Source of the DNA: Salticus scenicus
Taxonomy: Eukaryota > Arthropoda > Arachnida > Araneae > Salticidae
Direction of reading: 5' to 3'
NCBI GenBank assembly: GCA_963930645.1
Contig: OZ005660.1
Span: 199,070,427 to 199,134,426 of the forward strand
Length of the DNA stretch: 64,000 nt
The notes under the pieces are model-generated. The model did no database searches and had not been told where the DNA came from. It was given only the letters and a program-made list of their open reading frames with translations. Below are positions 53,935 through 64,000 of this stretch, piece after piece (position 1 is the stretch's first letter; every line of letters starts with the position of its first letter). The position numbers and the translations under genes were made by a program.

Positions 53935-53968
53935 GTTTCTACTTATGTTTACGTTTGTTCTGCCTACG

Positions 53969-53980
53969 TAGAGCATATGT
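53969..53980 (+). repeat. Left copy of a 12-bp target duplication
   Basis: TAGAGCATATGT here and again at 54412-54423, bracketing the LINE fragment. Confidence 0.9.
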
Positions 53981-54411
53981 TTCTCCTTCCTGACAGGTCC
54001 TTCCCCAACTGGGTCCCGTCTCGCAAAATGGATGTTCTGATGGCTCATTGGAGATCAAAAACTATTCTAACCAATCAACGCCTTCATAGGATGAACCTCA
54101 CCTTTTCCCCTCTCTGTAACTTCTGCTACGACTTGGAAACCACCGAACACATCTTGCTCCGTTGCTCCAAGCTCTCTTCCCCTCGTCATAATTTGTTCAA
54201 TGCTCTTCATTTGGGCCCTAACCCGTCGTATGGCGACGTTATCTTGGCTGCCTTCGGCTCGAAACGGTCGTTAGCGCATCTGATCCTCTTCTCTCGACTA
54301 GCTTTCTCGTCCTAACCTAACACTTTGTTTGGTTTGCGTTTTTGGATTTTCCGAGATGAAGCTGTACCTTGGGACATAGCACAAATCTCAGTATCCCCCT
54401 ACCTACCTACC
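53981..54411 (+). mobile_element. 5'-truncated non-LTR retrotransposon (LINE) 3' end
   Basis: 431 bp inserted between perfect 12-bp copies of TAGAGCATATGT. It carries the C-terminal end of an ORF2-type protein (about 53980-54315) with a gag-knuckle-like C-x2-C-x8-H-x4-C (CNFCYDLETTEHILLRC), followed by a stop, a ~100-bp 3' UTR and a (CTAC)n tail directly before the right duplication. A C-terminal CCHC after the RT or RNase H is usual in arthropod LINE clades such as Jockey, R1 and I; I cannot choose between them from this piece. Truncated at the 5' end, so dead on arrival. Confidence 0.9.
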
Positions 54412-54423
54412 TAGAGCATATGT

Positions 54424-55590
54424 AATGTTTGTATCCACAGTTTATTTGTATCGCTGTCGTCCGTTTTTGTTTTCATAATTGTTTCTAGTCTGAATTTTTT
54501 TTTATTTGATTGTTGTGCTATCCATGAAAAACTAATTGGATATGAATGTGTACTTTTTGAGAAAATAATAATTTATTTTTGTGGGAAAATGTTACGCTTG
54601 AAATAATAAGTAAAAAGCTTATAAACACCATACTATTATCATTCTTAAGCCTTAGATTAAAATGAATATTAAATTATCTAGAAATATATTTAATAATAAA
54701 AGTATATTTACTTGTAATTTTTTGATCGTTATAAAATTATTATTCTACCATTTTTTGTGTTTCCTTTATTAAATAAGTTATAAACTGTTTTACAGATACT
54801 TTATTTTCATTTTTCATTCCCCCCCCCCCCCCCCCCCGACGAATAATTGTAATAAATGACGGAAATGTATTGAATACAACAAAATTCTTGTAGGCAATTT
54901 AATTTTTCTAAATGTTGTAAGTTGAGGAAATTATTTTATATATATAAGTTTAACAGTTATTTAAAAAATCCTATTTATGTTTCATTCCCATTCTAATATG
55001 ATGAGAAATTCTATAAAATTGACTGTACTACTTTAAATATAAGTATTTCAAAATTCTGCACGAATATGTGGATCAATTTTTTAGGAATTTTTGAAATATG
55101 GTTTAAATGTGAATCTTAGAAAAGAATGTGTTGTTTATGATAACATTGAATTGCAAAATACTTAATATTCATGTGCTTATAATAAAAATATAATGCATCA
55201 TAACAGATTTAAAGTTTTGTTATGGAAAATGGTGTCGGAAGAACTACATGGTTTAACCATATAATTCTTCCATGTAACTAAGAGTTCGAAGCACATATAT
55301 TTGAAAGAAAATAAATATTATCATTAGTTGTAAAGCTGAAAGGTACTGTATTAAGAAAATGTTAAGTTTTTATTCATAATCAAATCAGTTTATATAATGC
55401 AGGTTTAGTTGAATGCTTAGTTGGGGAATCTAATAATATCGCATATGTTTAAATTTTGAGTTATTTTTGTTAGTGTTTCTAGATATATTTTATAGCTAAA
55501 ATAATTTATTGTGCTGTAAGTGCGAAATAAAATTTAAAGTTTTGAATAAATTATAAGACATTCTTTTCAATATTAATCGTTTTGCAACAC
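54424..55590. other. AT-rich non-coding DNA
   Basis: No gene. A run of 19 C at about 54820-54838. Confidence 0.45.
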
Positions 55591-55592
55591 AG

Positions 55593-55815
55593 CCCAAGTA
55601 GCACAGGAACGTTCTGTGAACGTCTAATAACGGTTTCAATAGTTCAAACACCGTGTTTCGTGTCAAAAGAACGTTCTAAAACACGTTCAGAAATAGTATT
55701 ATTTAGAACGTTCTGAAAATGTTTGATTTGTACCATCTATAAAACGTACAATTCTAGTTCTATATAGAACGTTCAAGTGTGACACCGTCATAACACGTTC
55801 TGTAACAGTGTAATT
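55593..55815 (+). mobile_element. AACGTTCT-rich terminus, left-facing end
   Basis: Starts CCCAAGTAGCAC and then holds many copies of AACGTTCT / GAACGT (for example AGAACGTTCTAAAACACGTTC). No inverted partner is seen within 300 bp. The matching end in the opposite orientation is at 62389-62400 (GTGCTGCTTGGG). Confidence 0.6.
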
Positions 55816-56230
55816 ATAACGAATATGACAAAATGACTTTTTAGTACTATTGGTTGGGAAAATAGGTTAATCATGAAAATTTTTGACTTCAGTTTTTGAT
55901 TTTTTTACACGTTTTGTGGCGTGAGGAATCCGGAAGTCAAAAGGTTGGTATGGTATCTGTTAATGTGTATCAGCTTCGGCACCTATTAGTGTGATAGCCC
56001 GTTAGTTCATGTACACGATATCACAAAAACAAATGATTGCAGAGAGATCGGACCAGTTTTAAAATATCACTTATGATATTGATAAGAATCTTATTGAGAG
56101 ATTTGCAACATTCTAATTTAAAAACTTCGTAAGTTATTCGAAATTTATAATTTTTAGCATGATAGAGAATAGAGCATTTTTTACATTTTCAGTTTAACGT
56201 TTTGTTAGCACGTCAGTAAAGAATGCTTCT
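55816..56230. other. Non-coding DNA
   Basis: No gene recognised. Confidence 0.4.
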
Positions 56231-56239
56231 CAATAATCA

Positions 56240-56995
56240 GTAGCGGTGAGGTGAAAAAAAATTACAAAATTTTAAACTCATGGAAAAATTTTGTGGATTT
56301 TGTATTTCAGGAATCAATGTATGGAATTCAACCAAACTTGTTACAATATTAGATCTTGCCCTAAATTGGAGTTTATTTGAATTTCATTTGGGATGTATCG
56401 TCCGATAGATTGCGGTGCTATGCAATGAAACCCTCCATTTATGGGACGGCTATATCTCAGCTTCTATAGTGTACAAATGCATTAAACTTGATATATTGGC
56501 ATGTATCATCATAACCTCTGCTAATACAATTTGGATGTATACATTGTCCAACAGGTGGCGTTGCTAATCTGCAATTTAATCATTTTAACGGAAAGGCAAT
56601 ATTTTAACTCTTGTGATTTAACAATAAATTTTGTGATACACTGAAGTTATAAGTGAAATCGATTTTATGTAAAGCTTTACTGGTCCATTTTGGATGCACA
56701 TCGGCCAACAGGTGGCGTGGCTATGTTGCAATTTATCTCATAACGGAAACGGAAAATCTCAACTTCTGTGATTTATAAATATTGTAAATTTGGTAAGTGA
56801 AATTAATATTACGTAAAACTCTACAGATTACCTTTGGGTGCATATCGGACGACAGGTGGCACTGCCACGTTCCAAAATTTTCCATTCACAGAAAGGCTAT
56901 CTATCAGCTTCTGTAATATATATACTCACCAAACCTTCTGCGCGACATACATTTGATATATATTATTGATTCAATTTGGATGTATAACGAGTAAT
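56240..56995. repeat. About 145-bp tandem repeat
   Basis: A phrase of the form TTTGGATG(T/C)A(T/C)A, then C(A/G)xCAGGTGGCG(T)xGCTA and TGCAATTTA, recurs with the GGATG/GGGTG motif at 56391, 56534, 56692, 56836 and 56978 (steps 143, 158, 144, 142). Units also share CTCAxCTTCTGTxAT. Units are diverged; the upstream partial unit starts about 56240. Confidence 0.75.
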
Positions 56996-57380
56996 AGTCA
57001 AACAGTTTTTTTTTTTTTAATTATTATTCATAGGACATTGTTTTTTCCCCTAGGAATAAGTATACATCATCCCTGGGGGATGGGGGAGGGGTGGATAAAA
57101 ATTTTCACTATGATTATCTTTCAAAAGAATTCGATATCACCCTTAAAACGAATAATTGAAACATCGTTTTCTGATGATTTAAAACAAATTTACCGTTTTT
57201 TTTTTTTTCATTTGTAATAAAAATGATAATAAACCCTTAGAAAAATACATTTTCTAAGATCTTATATACAGCATAAAAATGATTGTCTTCTGTCATGAAA
57301 ATCTATGCATTCCCCAGACCCAGAGTTTAGATACAAAAAGCTAATCACGGATGTTATTGAATACGTAATATAGTGCTTCA
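56996..57380. other. Non-coding DNA
   Basis: No gene. T-runs near 57007 and 57196. Confidence 0.4.
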
Positions 57381-57384
57381 CGCG

Positions 57385-57510
57385 AGTTTCAAAGAAAATC
57401 ACGGGAAAACTCCGAAAACCTAAGTCGACGAGCGTGACCAGGAATCAAAACCAACACTTCCCGTCTGTAAGGTTCGAGAGTAGAACCTCGCGGTCTCTAA
57501 TACTCATCGG
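57385..57510 (-). mobile_element. tRNA-derived SINE, reverse copy
   Basis: On the minus strand: GAGGTTCTACTCTCGAACCT, then GTGTTGGTTTTGATTCCTGG (a mutated B box), then TCACGCTCGTCGAC and a body with TTTTCGGAGTTTTCCCGTG. It matches the head of the SINE at 17218 and the body of that at 16431. Degenerate. Confidence 0.6.
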
Positions 57511-59336
57511 GAAGTTACAGAAATGAGTTTTTTTCTTCTTTTTTTTAAGTTATGGTTCTATTTAAGTTTAAATGTTACTGATAAATTATCAATATTGATC
57601 ATGTTGTTAAATCATTACTCTGTTTAATTGGTCTTATTTTATTTTATTTATTTTCACTGAATATTTTGTTCAATACTGAAATATACACTAAAACAAGATA
57701 TGCTTTTCCGTTTAATTCGAGATTTTAAAATGGAAAAATAAAGTGATCTCATAAGTTTTTAAAATACTTTATAAAAATTTAAATAATTGTTTAACTCCAC
57801 TAAATTTTTCCTTAAAATATTGACTATATGTTTTCTACAGCTATAAATGCTTAATAAATTTCTGTTTCAAATGTTGAACTTTGAAACATGATTATTGCGG
57901 ATGCAAGAAGGGAGAGCAGATGGTAACATCGACATCTGTGAATTGCATTTATTTAATTTTCGCTGACCGTGCAACTGCAAAGTCAAACGCCAGGCGCGGC
58001 GCCAGGTCTTGGGAAAGTCGTGTCGTTATGTGAGGCGGTAATTTTAAAACATGTAATCTGATTTGTTCAGTTTTAGCGTTATAAAGACTAGGATAAGCTT
58101 TAGAAAAGGTAAAAATGTAATATTTTTAACCTGTAATATTCTCTATGTTCTATTTATTAAAGTCTTATTTTAATATCAATTAAACAATCATTTTCATATC
58201 TGCGTAAGTTCTTAAGCCTAACTTTTGATACTTGAAAGTAGCGTTGAATCGCAGAAAAAACTGCTCCTGTTACAGACAACCGCTTAGAAATTATGGATTC
58301 ATTTTATTAATTTAGTCTTCTGAGATGGAATTTGTTAAAATAACTATTTTTGGTTATTATAATTCTGAATGAAGTATGAAGAAGTCACAAAGACTTTACA
58401 AGATAAGAGCTAATTTTAAGTGAATGCCTTTCCGACTGGTCATTGTGTATTTTAAAATGCTAGTTGGAAGGATGTTTTCTTGAAGAAAATTCTTATGAAA
58501 ATTCAGAAGGTTCGTAATTCTTTTTTTCTTTTCTTTTTAAATTCTGAAGTATTTATTTAATGTTTATATGATAATATATATACAATCTAGGTTATGCAAA
58601 TTGCACATTTTAAAAATAATATCCTATGTTTCACCGACTTACAATTTTAAATATCTCTTTACTGTTATTTATTAAATAAAATATATGAAATTGTTTAACT
58701 GCATAATAAAACAAAGATTCAATTCAATTTTATTCCACATCTTTATAAAAAAAAGATATTCTGCTTAAAAAAAAGGACGATTTACGATATTATTTATTAA
58801 TACTAATAATATTTACATTTATCAATTATTTAATATGCCATGATAGCATAATTACATCAAATGAGGTAAAAATTGCGTTGACTCAATTTAAAGAAATTTA
58901 AACATTTAAAGAATACCAATTACATTGCCATGTGGAATAAATTTAAATACCTGCAAACATCTTTTTTGTAAACTGCTGCTGTAAACTGAAAATATTTATA
59001 CACACATGCACTGAAATTTAAAAATATGAAGTATGTTAAATATTTTAGAAAAATATTTTGATTAAAAATATATATATATGTATTTAAGTATTTGGAATTT
59101 TTTTTAATTTCCTCCTTCTAACTAATTTTTAATTTTTTGTTTCAATTTCTTATTATTATAAATTAAAAACATATTCTAAACTCAATTATATATTATTTTA
59201 GCGGTGTATTGGTACATTCATTTTTGAAATTATTTTTTATGATGGAATATTAAAACTTTCTATGAACTTCAGCATTCAAATATATTTATAAACTATCCAT
59301 GGACTTACAAAGTAGTACCCAGAAATGTTTAGAATA
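57511..59336. other. AT-rich non-coding DNA
   Basis: No gene or repeat recognised. Confidence 0.45.
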
Positions 59337-59338
59337 TA

Positions 59339-60012
59339 CAGGGTGCAAAGTCGAGAGCAGGCCTTTATTTGCGCAACAATTGGTCTCAGACGTCCTCCAA
59401 TAAGAAAATGTATTTAAAAAAAAAATGTAAGAATTCATTATATGACAAAAAATCAATTTATTAAAACTCACAAAAACTGATAATTTTTATACAATTTTCA
59501 TGACACTAATAGTGAAAGTTGAGTTCCAACCTAAAAAACCTATATAACACAAAAAGTTTCACTTTTGTGCACCCAAAATTGTCTGAGATAGTTAGTTTCA
59601 AAATTTAGGATTATTTCGCATTTTCTCGGGCTTTATTAAAAAGTCAATGAGAAATTCTTTAATAAACCCAGGGAAAATGCAAACAAAGTCCAATTAGGAT
59701 TTTTAAACCGATCCCTTATTGAAGGCCGAAATATGTTAGAAAATCTAAACTTTAAATATCTTGTTCCATTTTGGAAGAATATAAATGAAACTTCTTGTTA
59801 GGATGAGTGTCAATTTTTCTAAATATCACTATAGGGATCTGGGACTGTACAAAAATTTAGTTTTTGTAATTTTGAAAAAATTGATATTTTAAATTTAAAC
59901 ATGTCATACCGCAAATGCTCATATTTTTTAAAACATTTTGTAACTGAAACTATATGTTTGCGACCAATAGTTGCGGAGATAAAGACATTCTCGTGACTAT
60001 CTTTGCACCCTG
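59339..60012. mobile_element. 674-bp MITE with CAGGGTGCAAAG ends and TA duplication
   Basis: TA-CAGGGTGCAAAGTCGAGAGC at the left and the inverse CTCGTGACTATCTTTGCACCCTG-TA at the right. No ORF of note. The TA flanks suggest a Tc1/mariner-type element. Confidence 0.8.
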
Positions 60013-60317
60013 TATTTAAAAAAAATTAATATATATATGTATAAATGAATTTTTAATCGTAGTTAAAACCAGGCAACCGATATAAGATCTCTGAAACCAC
60101 ATAGAACAATGAGAAGGAAATTACAACAAATTTAAATAACATGTGGAGACTGATTGTGATTTATTGAAACATTTATTTTTTGTTTAGTGATTTTTATTTT
60201 ATTTAACTTCAATCTAATCATACATTTATTCCTAGATTATTCGTTGCAATTTTAATAATTTTGCCGGTGCGTAAAAACGACATGAAACTCAAATCAAAAG
60301 ATACAAACAAGCAACGA

Positions 60318-60355
<38 letters not shown>

Positions 60356-60543
60356 ACAGCATTTTTTTTTTTTAAGGAAAAGCTCAGAACGGTGAAAAAA
60401 AAAAAAAAACTCGTCAGTGGTGACCTTTTTCACCATTGAGCACCAATGTACGATTTCGTTCGTTAGCAGCTATAATAGCAAATCGCCAGCGGACACCAAA
60501 TCGTACAAGAAATTAATTGAAGTTAAAAATGAAGAATAAAGTG
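60013..60543. other. AT-rich non-coding DNA with A-runs
   Basis: An A-run of about 35 at 60319-60353 and another of 15 near 60395-60409; no gene. Confidence 0.5.
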
Positions 60544-60551
60544 GAATAAAC

Positions 60552-60837
60552 CAGGGGTGCAGAATATGCCCGAACGCCCGAACGAGGTTCGGGGGAAATT
60601 TTGAATTTTTTTTTTAAGAGAAAATAAAAATGTAAATCAAAAATAACAATTTGCTACTTTGAAGTGCTTATACACTAACAGCGATATTTTTATGATAGAC
60701 TGTATATTTATTCTCTTAAAGATTTATTACATAGAACAAATGACTTTGTATAGCAAAGTAGATTTTTGCATTATTGAGGGAAATTTATGCTGTGTTTGGG
60801 GGAAATTTCCGAGGTTTGAACATTTTCTGCATCCCTG
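60552..60837. mobile_element. hAT-like MITE of 286 bp with perfect 8-bp TSD
   Basis: CAGGGGTGCAGAATATG at the left and the inverse CATTTTCTGCATCCCTG at the right. Both flanks are GAATAAAC (60544-60551 and 60838-60845). The ORF at 60659-60889 runs out of the element and is not a gene. Confidence 0.9.
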
Positions 60838-60966
60838 GAATAAACTATTAATTCAAGAAATCAGAAAATCAAACAGAAAACAACTATAAAAAACAAACAT
60901 TACTCACAGGATGATGCATTCGGAATCCCAAGGATTAAAACAAGCAAAATAATTCAAGAGTTTAGT

Positions 60967-61712
60967 TGTACATAGCAGATAAAGAATGATACAACACAGC
61001 AACAGGGATATGAATTACTTTTTTTTAAATTCAAATAATGTTTGTGAAATTTTAACATACTTAATTTCAACGTATATGCATGAGAAACTCCATATTCTAC
61101 GACAGTAATTCCCAAAAATTGTCATAACATCTCTATATCCCTTAAAAAGTTCCTTAAATTTTTGCATTTAAAAAAAATTTCTTTTTTTCCCCTAATCTGA
61201 AGATAATGGCGTTATAGTATTAATTACGAAACTTTAATAAACACCATAAAAGGCAAGAACTCGCTGCTGCTACAAAAAAAAAAAAAAAAAAAAAAAAAAA
61301 CCGGCAACGCATTCAACACACTCAACGTGCTTGTTTGCAGCTCTCGCGCTTACATTGTTCGCCTGATGAAGGGTTGTGTCTTCTTTTAACCCGAAACAAT
61401 TGTTTCGAGTTCTTACATTTTATGGTGTTTATTCAAAGTTTTGTAATTAATACTATAACTTCATTATCTTCAGATCAGGGTAAAAAAAAAAAAAAAAAAA
61501 AAATTTAAGAAATTTTTTAAGGGATAAAGAGACGTAATGGCACTTTTTTCGGAAAACTGTCATAGAATATAGAATTTTTGATTCATATACGTTAAAATAA
61601 AGGAATGGTAAGTTTGTTAAAATTTCTCAAACATTATTTGGATAATAAAAAAAAAAAAGTAGTTTATATTCCTGTTCATGTGTTGCATCATTATTCGTCA
61701 TCAGCTATGTAC
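60967..61712. mobile_element. Long inverted repeat (foldback) element, CACCATAAAATG family
   Basis: Arms of roughly 350 bp: the left runs from TTGTACATAGCAG through CATTxGAAATTTTAAC and TCTGAAGATAATGG to AAACACCATAAAAGGCAAG. The right is the inverse, ending CAGCTATGTAC. The inner part carries GCTTGTTTGCAGCTC and CGCCTGATGAAGGGTTGTG as in 61758-62034. Several arm mismatches. No coding capacity. Confidence 0.75.
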
Positions 61713-61757
61713 TTTTTAATAATAAAAAAAAAAACCCACAAAACTAGCGTTGTAAAA

Positions 61758-62034
61758 ATTATTACTTACAAACTTTGAATAAACACCATAAAATGCAATA
61801 AACTCGCAACAATTGTTTCGGGTCGAAAAAACACACGACCCTTCATCAGGCGAATAAAGTAAGCACGAGTGTTGCAGTCAAAGCGGCAACGCAATTGGTG
61901 CGTTCCCGCTTTGACTGCAGCACTCGTGCTTACTTTATTCGCCTGATGGAAGGTCGTGTGTTTTTTCGACCCGAAACAATTGTTGCGAGTTTATTGCATT
62001 TTATGGTGTTTATTCAAAGTTTGTAAGTAATAAT
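61758..62034. mobile_element. 277-bp near-perfect palindrome, CACCATAAAATG family
   Basis: Arms of about 128 bp: ATTATTACTTACAAACTTTG ... GCAGTCAAAGCGG, then a short loop CAACGCAATTGGTGCGTTC, then the inverse. Only a few mismatches between arms, so it is the youngest member (others: 3035-3345 and 60967-61712). Confidence 0.9.
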
Positions 62035-62094
62035 ATGTACTTTTTACTTTTAAACGCCCGTACTGTGGTGTTTTTTTTTTATATAATGACGTCA

Positions 62095-62400
62095 CAGTTT
62101 TTTTTTTTTCTACACTATTTAAGAACGTTTACAGTACGTTCTGAAAATGTGTATAACGTTTTGAAAACGTTCTAAAAACGTTTAGAACGTTCTGAGACCG
62201 TATACGTAGAACGTTCTCAGAACGTTTCTATAACACCAATGGTGATAGTTACACGTTCATTGAACGTTCTCTGAACCGTACTATTGTCCTGATTCAAGAT
62301 GGACAAATAGACGTCTATAACACGTTCAAAGTGAACGTTCTTAGAACGTGTTTGTAGAACAATTTTTGAACGTTCAGAGAACGTTTCGGTGCTGCTTGGG
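62095..62400 (-). mobile_element. AACGTTCT-rich terminus, right-facing end
   Basis: Ends GAACGTTTCGGTGCTGCTTGGG, the inverse of CCCAAGTAGCAC at 55593. The preceding ~300 bp are packed with AACGTTCT / AGAACGTT. ORFs through it are by-products of the repeat. Confidence 0.6.
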
Positions 62401-62414
62401 AGCTGTCTCATTGT

Positions 62415-62860
62415 CTCAATTAAATAACAATTTATTTACTTTAAAAATTTAAATAGTGTTATTTTCATGATTTAAAGGGGGGGGGGGGCAGAATTTTCTT
62501 GCGGTTAATTTAATTTAGATTACTTTTTTCATTTATTGCATTGGAATTTTAAAATATAACTTATTGTTGTTATAATACACTTCCAAAGCTTATTTTTTTT
62601 CTTCAAGAATTTAAATAAGTTTGGGTTTTGTTTTGTACAAAGGGCAAGTATAATTTTAATTTAATTATCGACAAATTCATTCAAAAGAGATGTTTTTAAT
62701 TAAATTTCTTTTTTTATTTTGTGTAAAGTTTTTTTTTTTTTTTTTTTTTTGGGGGGGGGGGGGGGTGGAGTTGTTATAATGAACAAGTTATTTTTGTTTG
62801 AAAATGTCTTTTTATGCATTATTATCACATCTTTTGCATCATAATATTTACATGTTTTAG
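62415..62860 (+). repeat. Unclassified dispersed repeat, copy 2
   Basis: Same blocks in the same order as 5150-5616, including TTTCATGATTTA, TTCTTGCGGTTAATTTA, GCATTGGAATTTTAAAATA and ACATGTTTTAGAGTCCAA. G-runs near 62477 and 62751. Non-coding. Confidence 0.65.
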
Positions 62861-64000
62861 AGTCCAAACGGCTTCAAGGATTTGAAAATTGCTCATTATC
62901 CTTGAATTTAAGTGTTGTAATTGCCATTTCTGATACTTTCATATTAATCACATGCTGGCAATTTATCCTTTAGTATTAATAGCATGCCATTATGCGAAAT
63001 GAAATATAGTATTTACAAATATTTATATACAGTAAGTTTAATGTTCTTTATAACTTTAAAATAAATATAAGTTTATCATAATGGTGATTAATTGCTGCCA
63101 TTCAGTTAATACAAAACTATCTCAATTGTTTACATTATTAATCTATCATTATGTTGCTGAATTCTACATATTTATTATTTTCTCCTCAAGTATAAAAATT
63201 CCACATAAAAGCAAGGAAAATAATTTTCTAATAATAGAAATTGTTTTATTCGATCTTTGTTTTGTGGACGGATAAATACTGGAATATTATTAGGTTATTC
63301 AAGCATCCCCCCTCCCAATTGTAACAACTACATTTAAACGTTATACCTATTAAAATATGAAAAAAATGAGATGAAGTAGAAGAAGCCATTTTTTGTTTTC
63401 CGAGTAATAGCTAGTATAAAATTCTCTGCAAAACTACAGAATTTAATACAACAGGATTTATTTTTAATCTATTATTTCATATAAAGGCATATGGTAACAG
63501 TATTGAGTTCCTCAGCAGCGGTTACTATTCTTCTTTCTTAAAATTTCATTCATACAGCTTTAGTAAGGCCATCATGGCGACTTTTAAATCTTCGCCATTC
63601 GGGTGATGAAATAAAATGGCTATTACAATTATGTCAGTAAAGACCTTGACAAGAAACATCTGTACTACTTTGATGAAAAATTTAAACTTCACCAAGGGGA
63701 TCCTATACTAAAGCTGTTCCCTTTCTTTCACATGATTTTTCGCAAATTCATTTTAAATATGTTTTTTTTCTTTTTAACTGGATGTGAGAGGGGAAAAGTG
63801 AAAAAAAAAAAAAAATTTGCATAAGTATTCAATGGGACTCCATTAGAAAGACTGAATTAATATAAAAGAAAAGACCAAAACATTTTATTTCGATTTACTT
63901 ATGAAGAAATTATTTTACTGCTTATAGCTTGTTTTTTTCATTTTTCAAAGGAGAATTAATGTCTGAAATAAATATTTTAAATATTTGTACATAGAAAATG
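62861..64000. other. AT-rich non-coding DNA to the window end
   Basis: No gene, RNA gene or repeat recognised. Confidence 0.45.

Noticed and set aside
61758..62034. microRNA hairpin
   Set aside because: The palindrome is far longer than a pre-miRNA and belongs to a transposon family; small-RNA data would be needed.

Overview
This is an AT-rich eukaryotic window, dense in mobile DNA, with no intact host gene that I can support. The mix of elements (a BEL/Pao element, two Ty3/gypsy elements, many short DNA transposons with 8-bp or TA target duplications, tRNA-derived SINEs, long A/T homopolymers and (TA)n) fits an arthropod. An arachnid seems most likely, but that is an inference from general knowledge of repeat content and I cannot prove the species.

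Layout. 0-5.6 kb: palindromic MITEs, a GC-rich tandem array of five hairpin-bearing ~140-bp units (1.77-2.47 kb) and dispersed retroelement tails. 5.6-11.0 kb: a decayed BEL/Pao retrotransposon (+) with gag, protease, RT, RNase H, integrase and a 3' LTR. 11.7-14.1 kb: small DNA transposons, including a 357-bp tandem duplication that carries a palindromic MITE twice. 15.8-17.9 kb: an AT-rich ~183-bp satellite with two embedded SINEs; a second block of the same array lies at 46.5-47.9 kb. 20.05-20.64 kb: a reverse copy of a four-copy DNA transposon family (other copies at 12.55, 40.79 and 52.72 kb). 20.86-25.90 kb: a 438-bp hAT-like MITE split by a young Ty3/gypsy element (-) with two 280-bp LTRs that differ at one base. 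26.0-28.2 kb: a decayed C2H2 zinc-finger array (-). 28.5-28.8 and 44.36-44.70 kb: two copies of one hAT-like MITE.

29.66-39.92 kb is a second, older gypsy-like element (+) with ~870-bp LTRs. Stops and frameshifts break it, and its RNase H region holds a 766-bp insertion flanked by a 16-bp duplication. 40.8-43.8 kb is a three-level nest of DNA transposons followed by a 1.08-kb element with an internal tandem duplication. 48.4-49.4 kb has two back-to-back palindromic MITEs and a tRNA-derived SINE. 51.3-54.4 kb has a foldback MITE, a hAT-like MITE, the fourth member of the family above, a 334-bp element carrying the start of a THAP-like zinc finger, and a 5'-truncated LINE with a 12-bp duplication. 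55.6-62.9 kb has AACGTTC-rich termini facing each other 6.8 kb apart, a ~145-bp tandem array, and several MITEs including two long inverted repeats.

The sequence is best read as layers of insertion. Target duplications give the order in several places: gypsy into hAT-like MITE; hAT-like MITE inside a 1.1-kb element inside the four-copy family; an unidentified sequence into the older gypsy. The only nearly intact coding capacity is the gag and pol of the young gypsy element at 20.9-25.5 kb, and those two frames are separated by a +1 shift inside the gag zinc knuckle.
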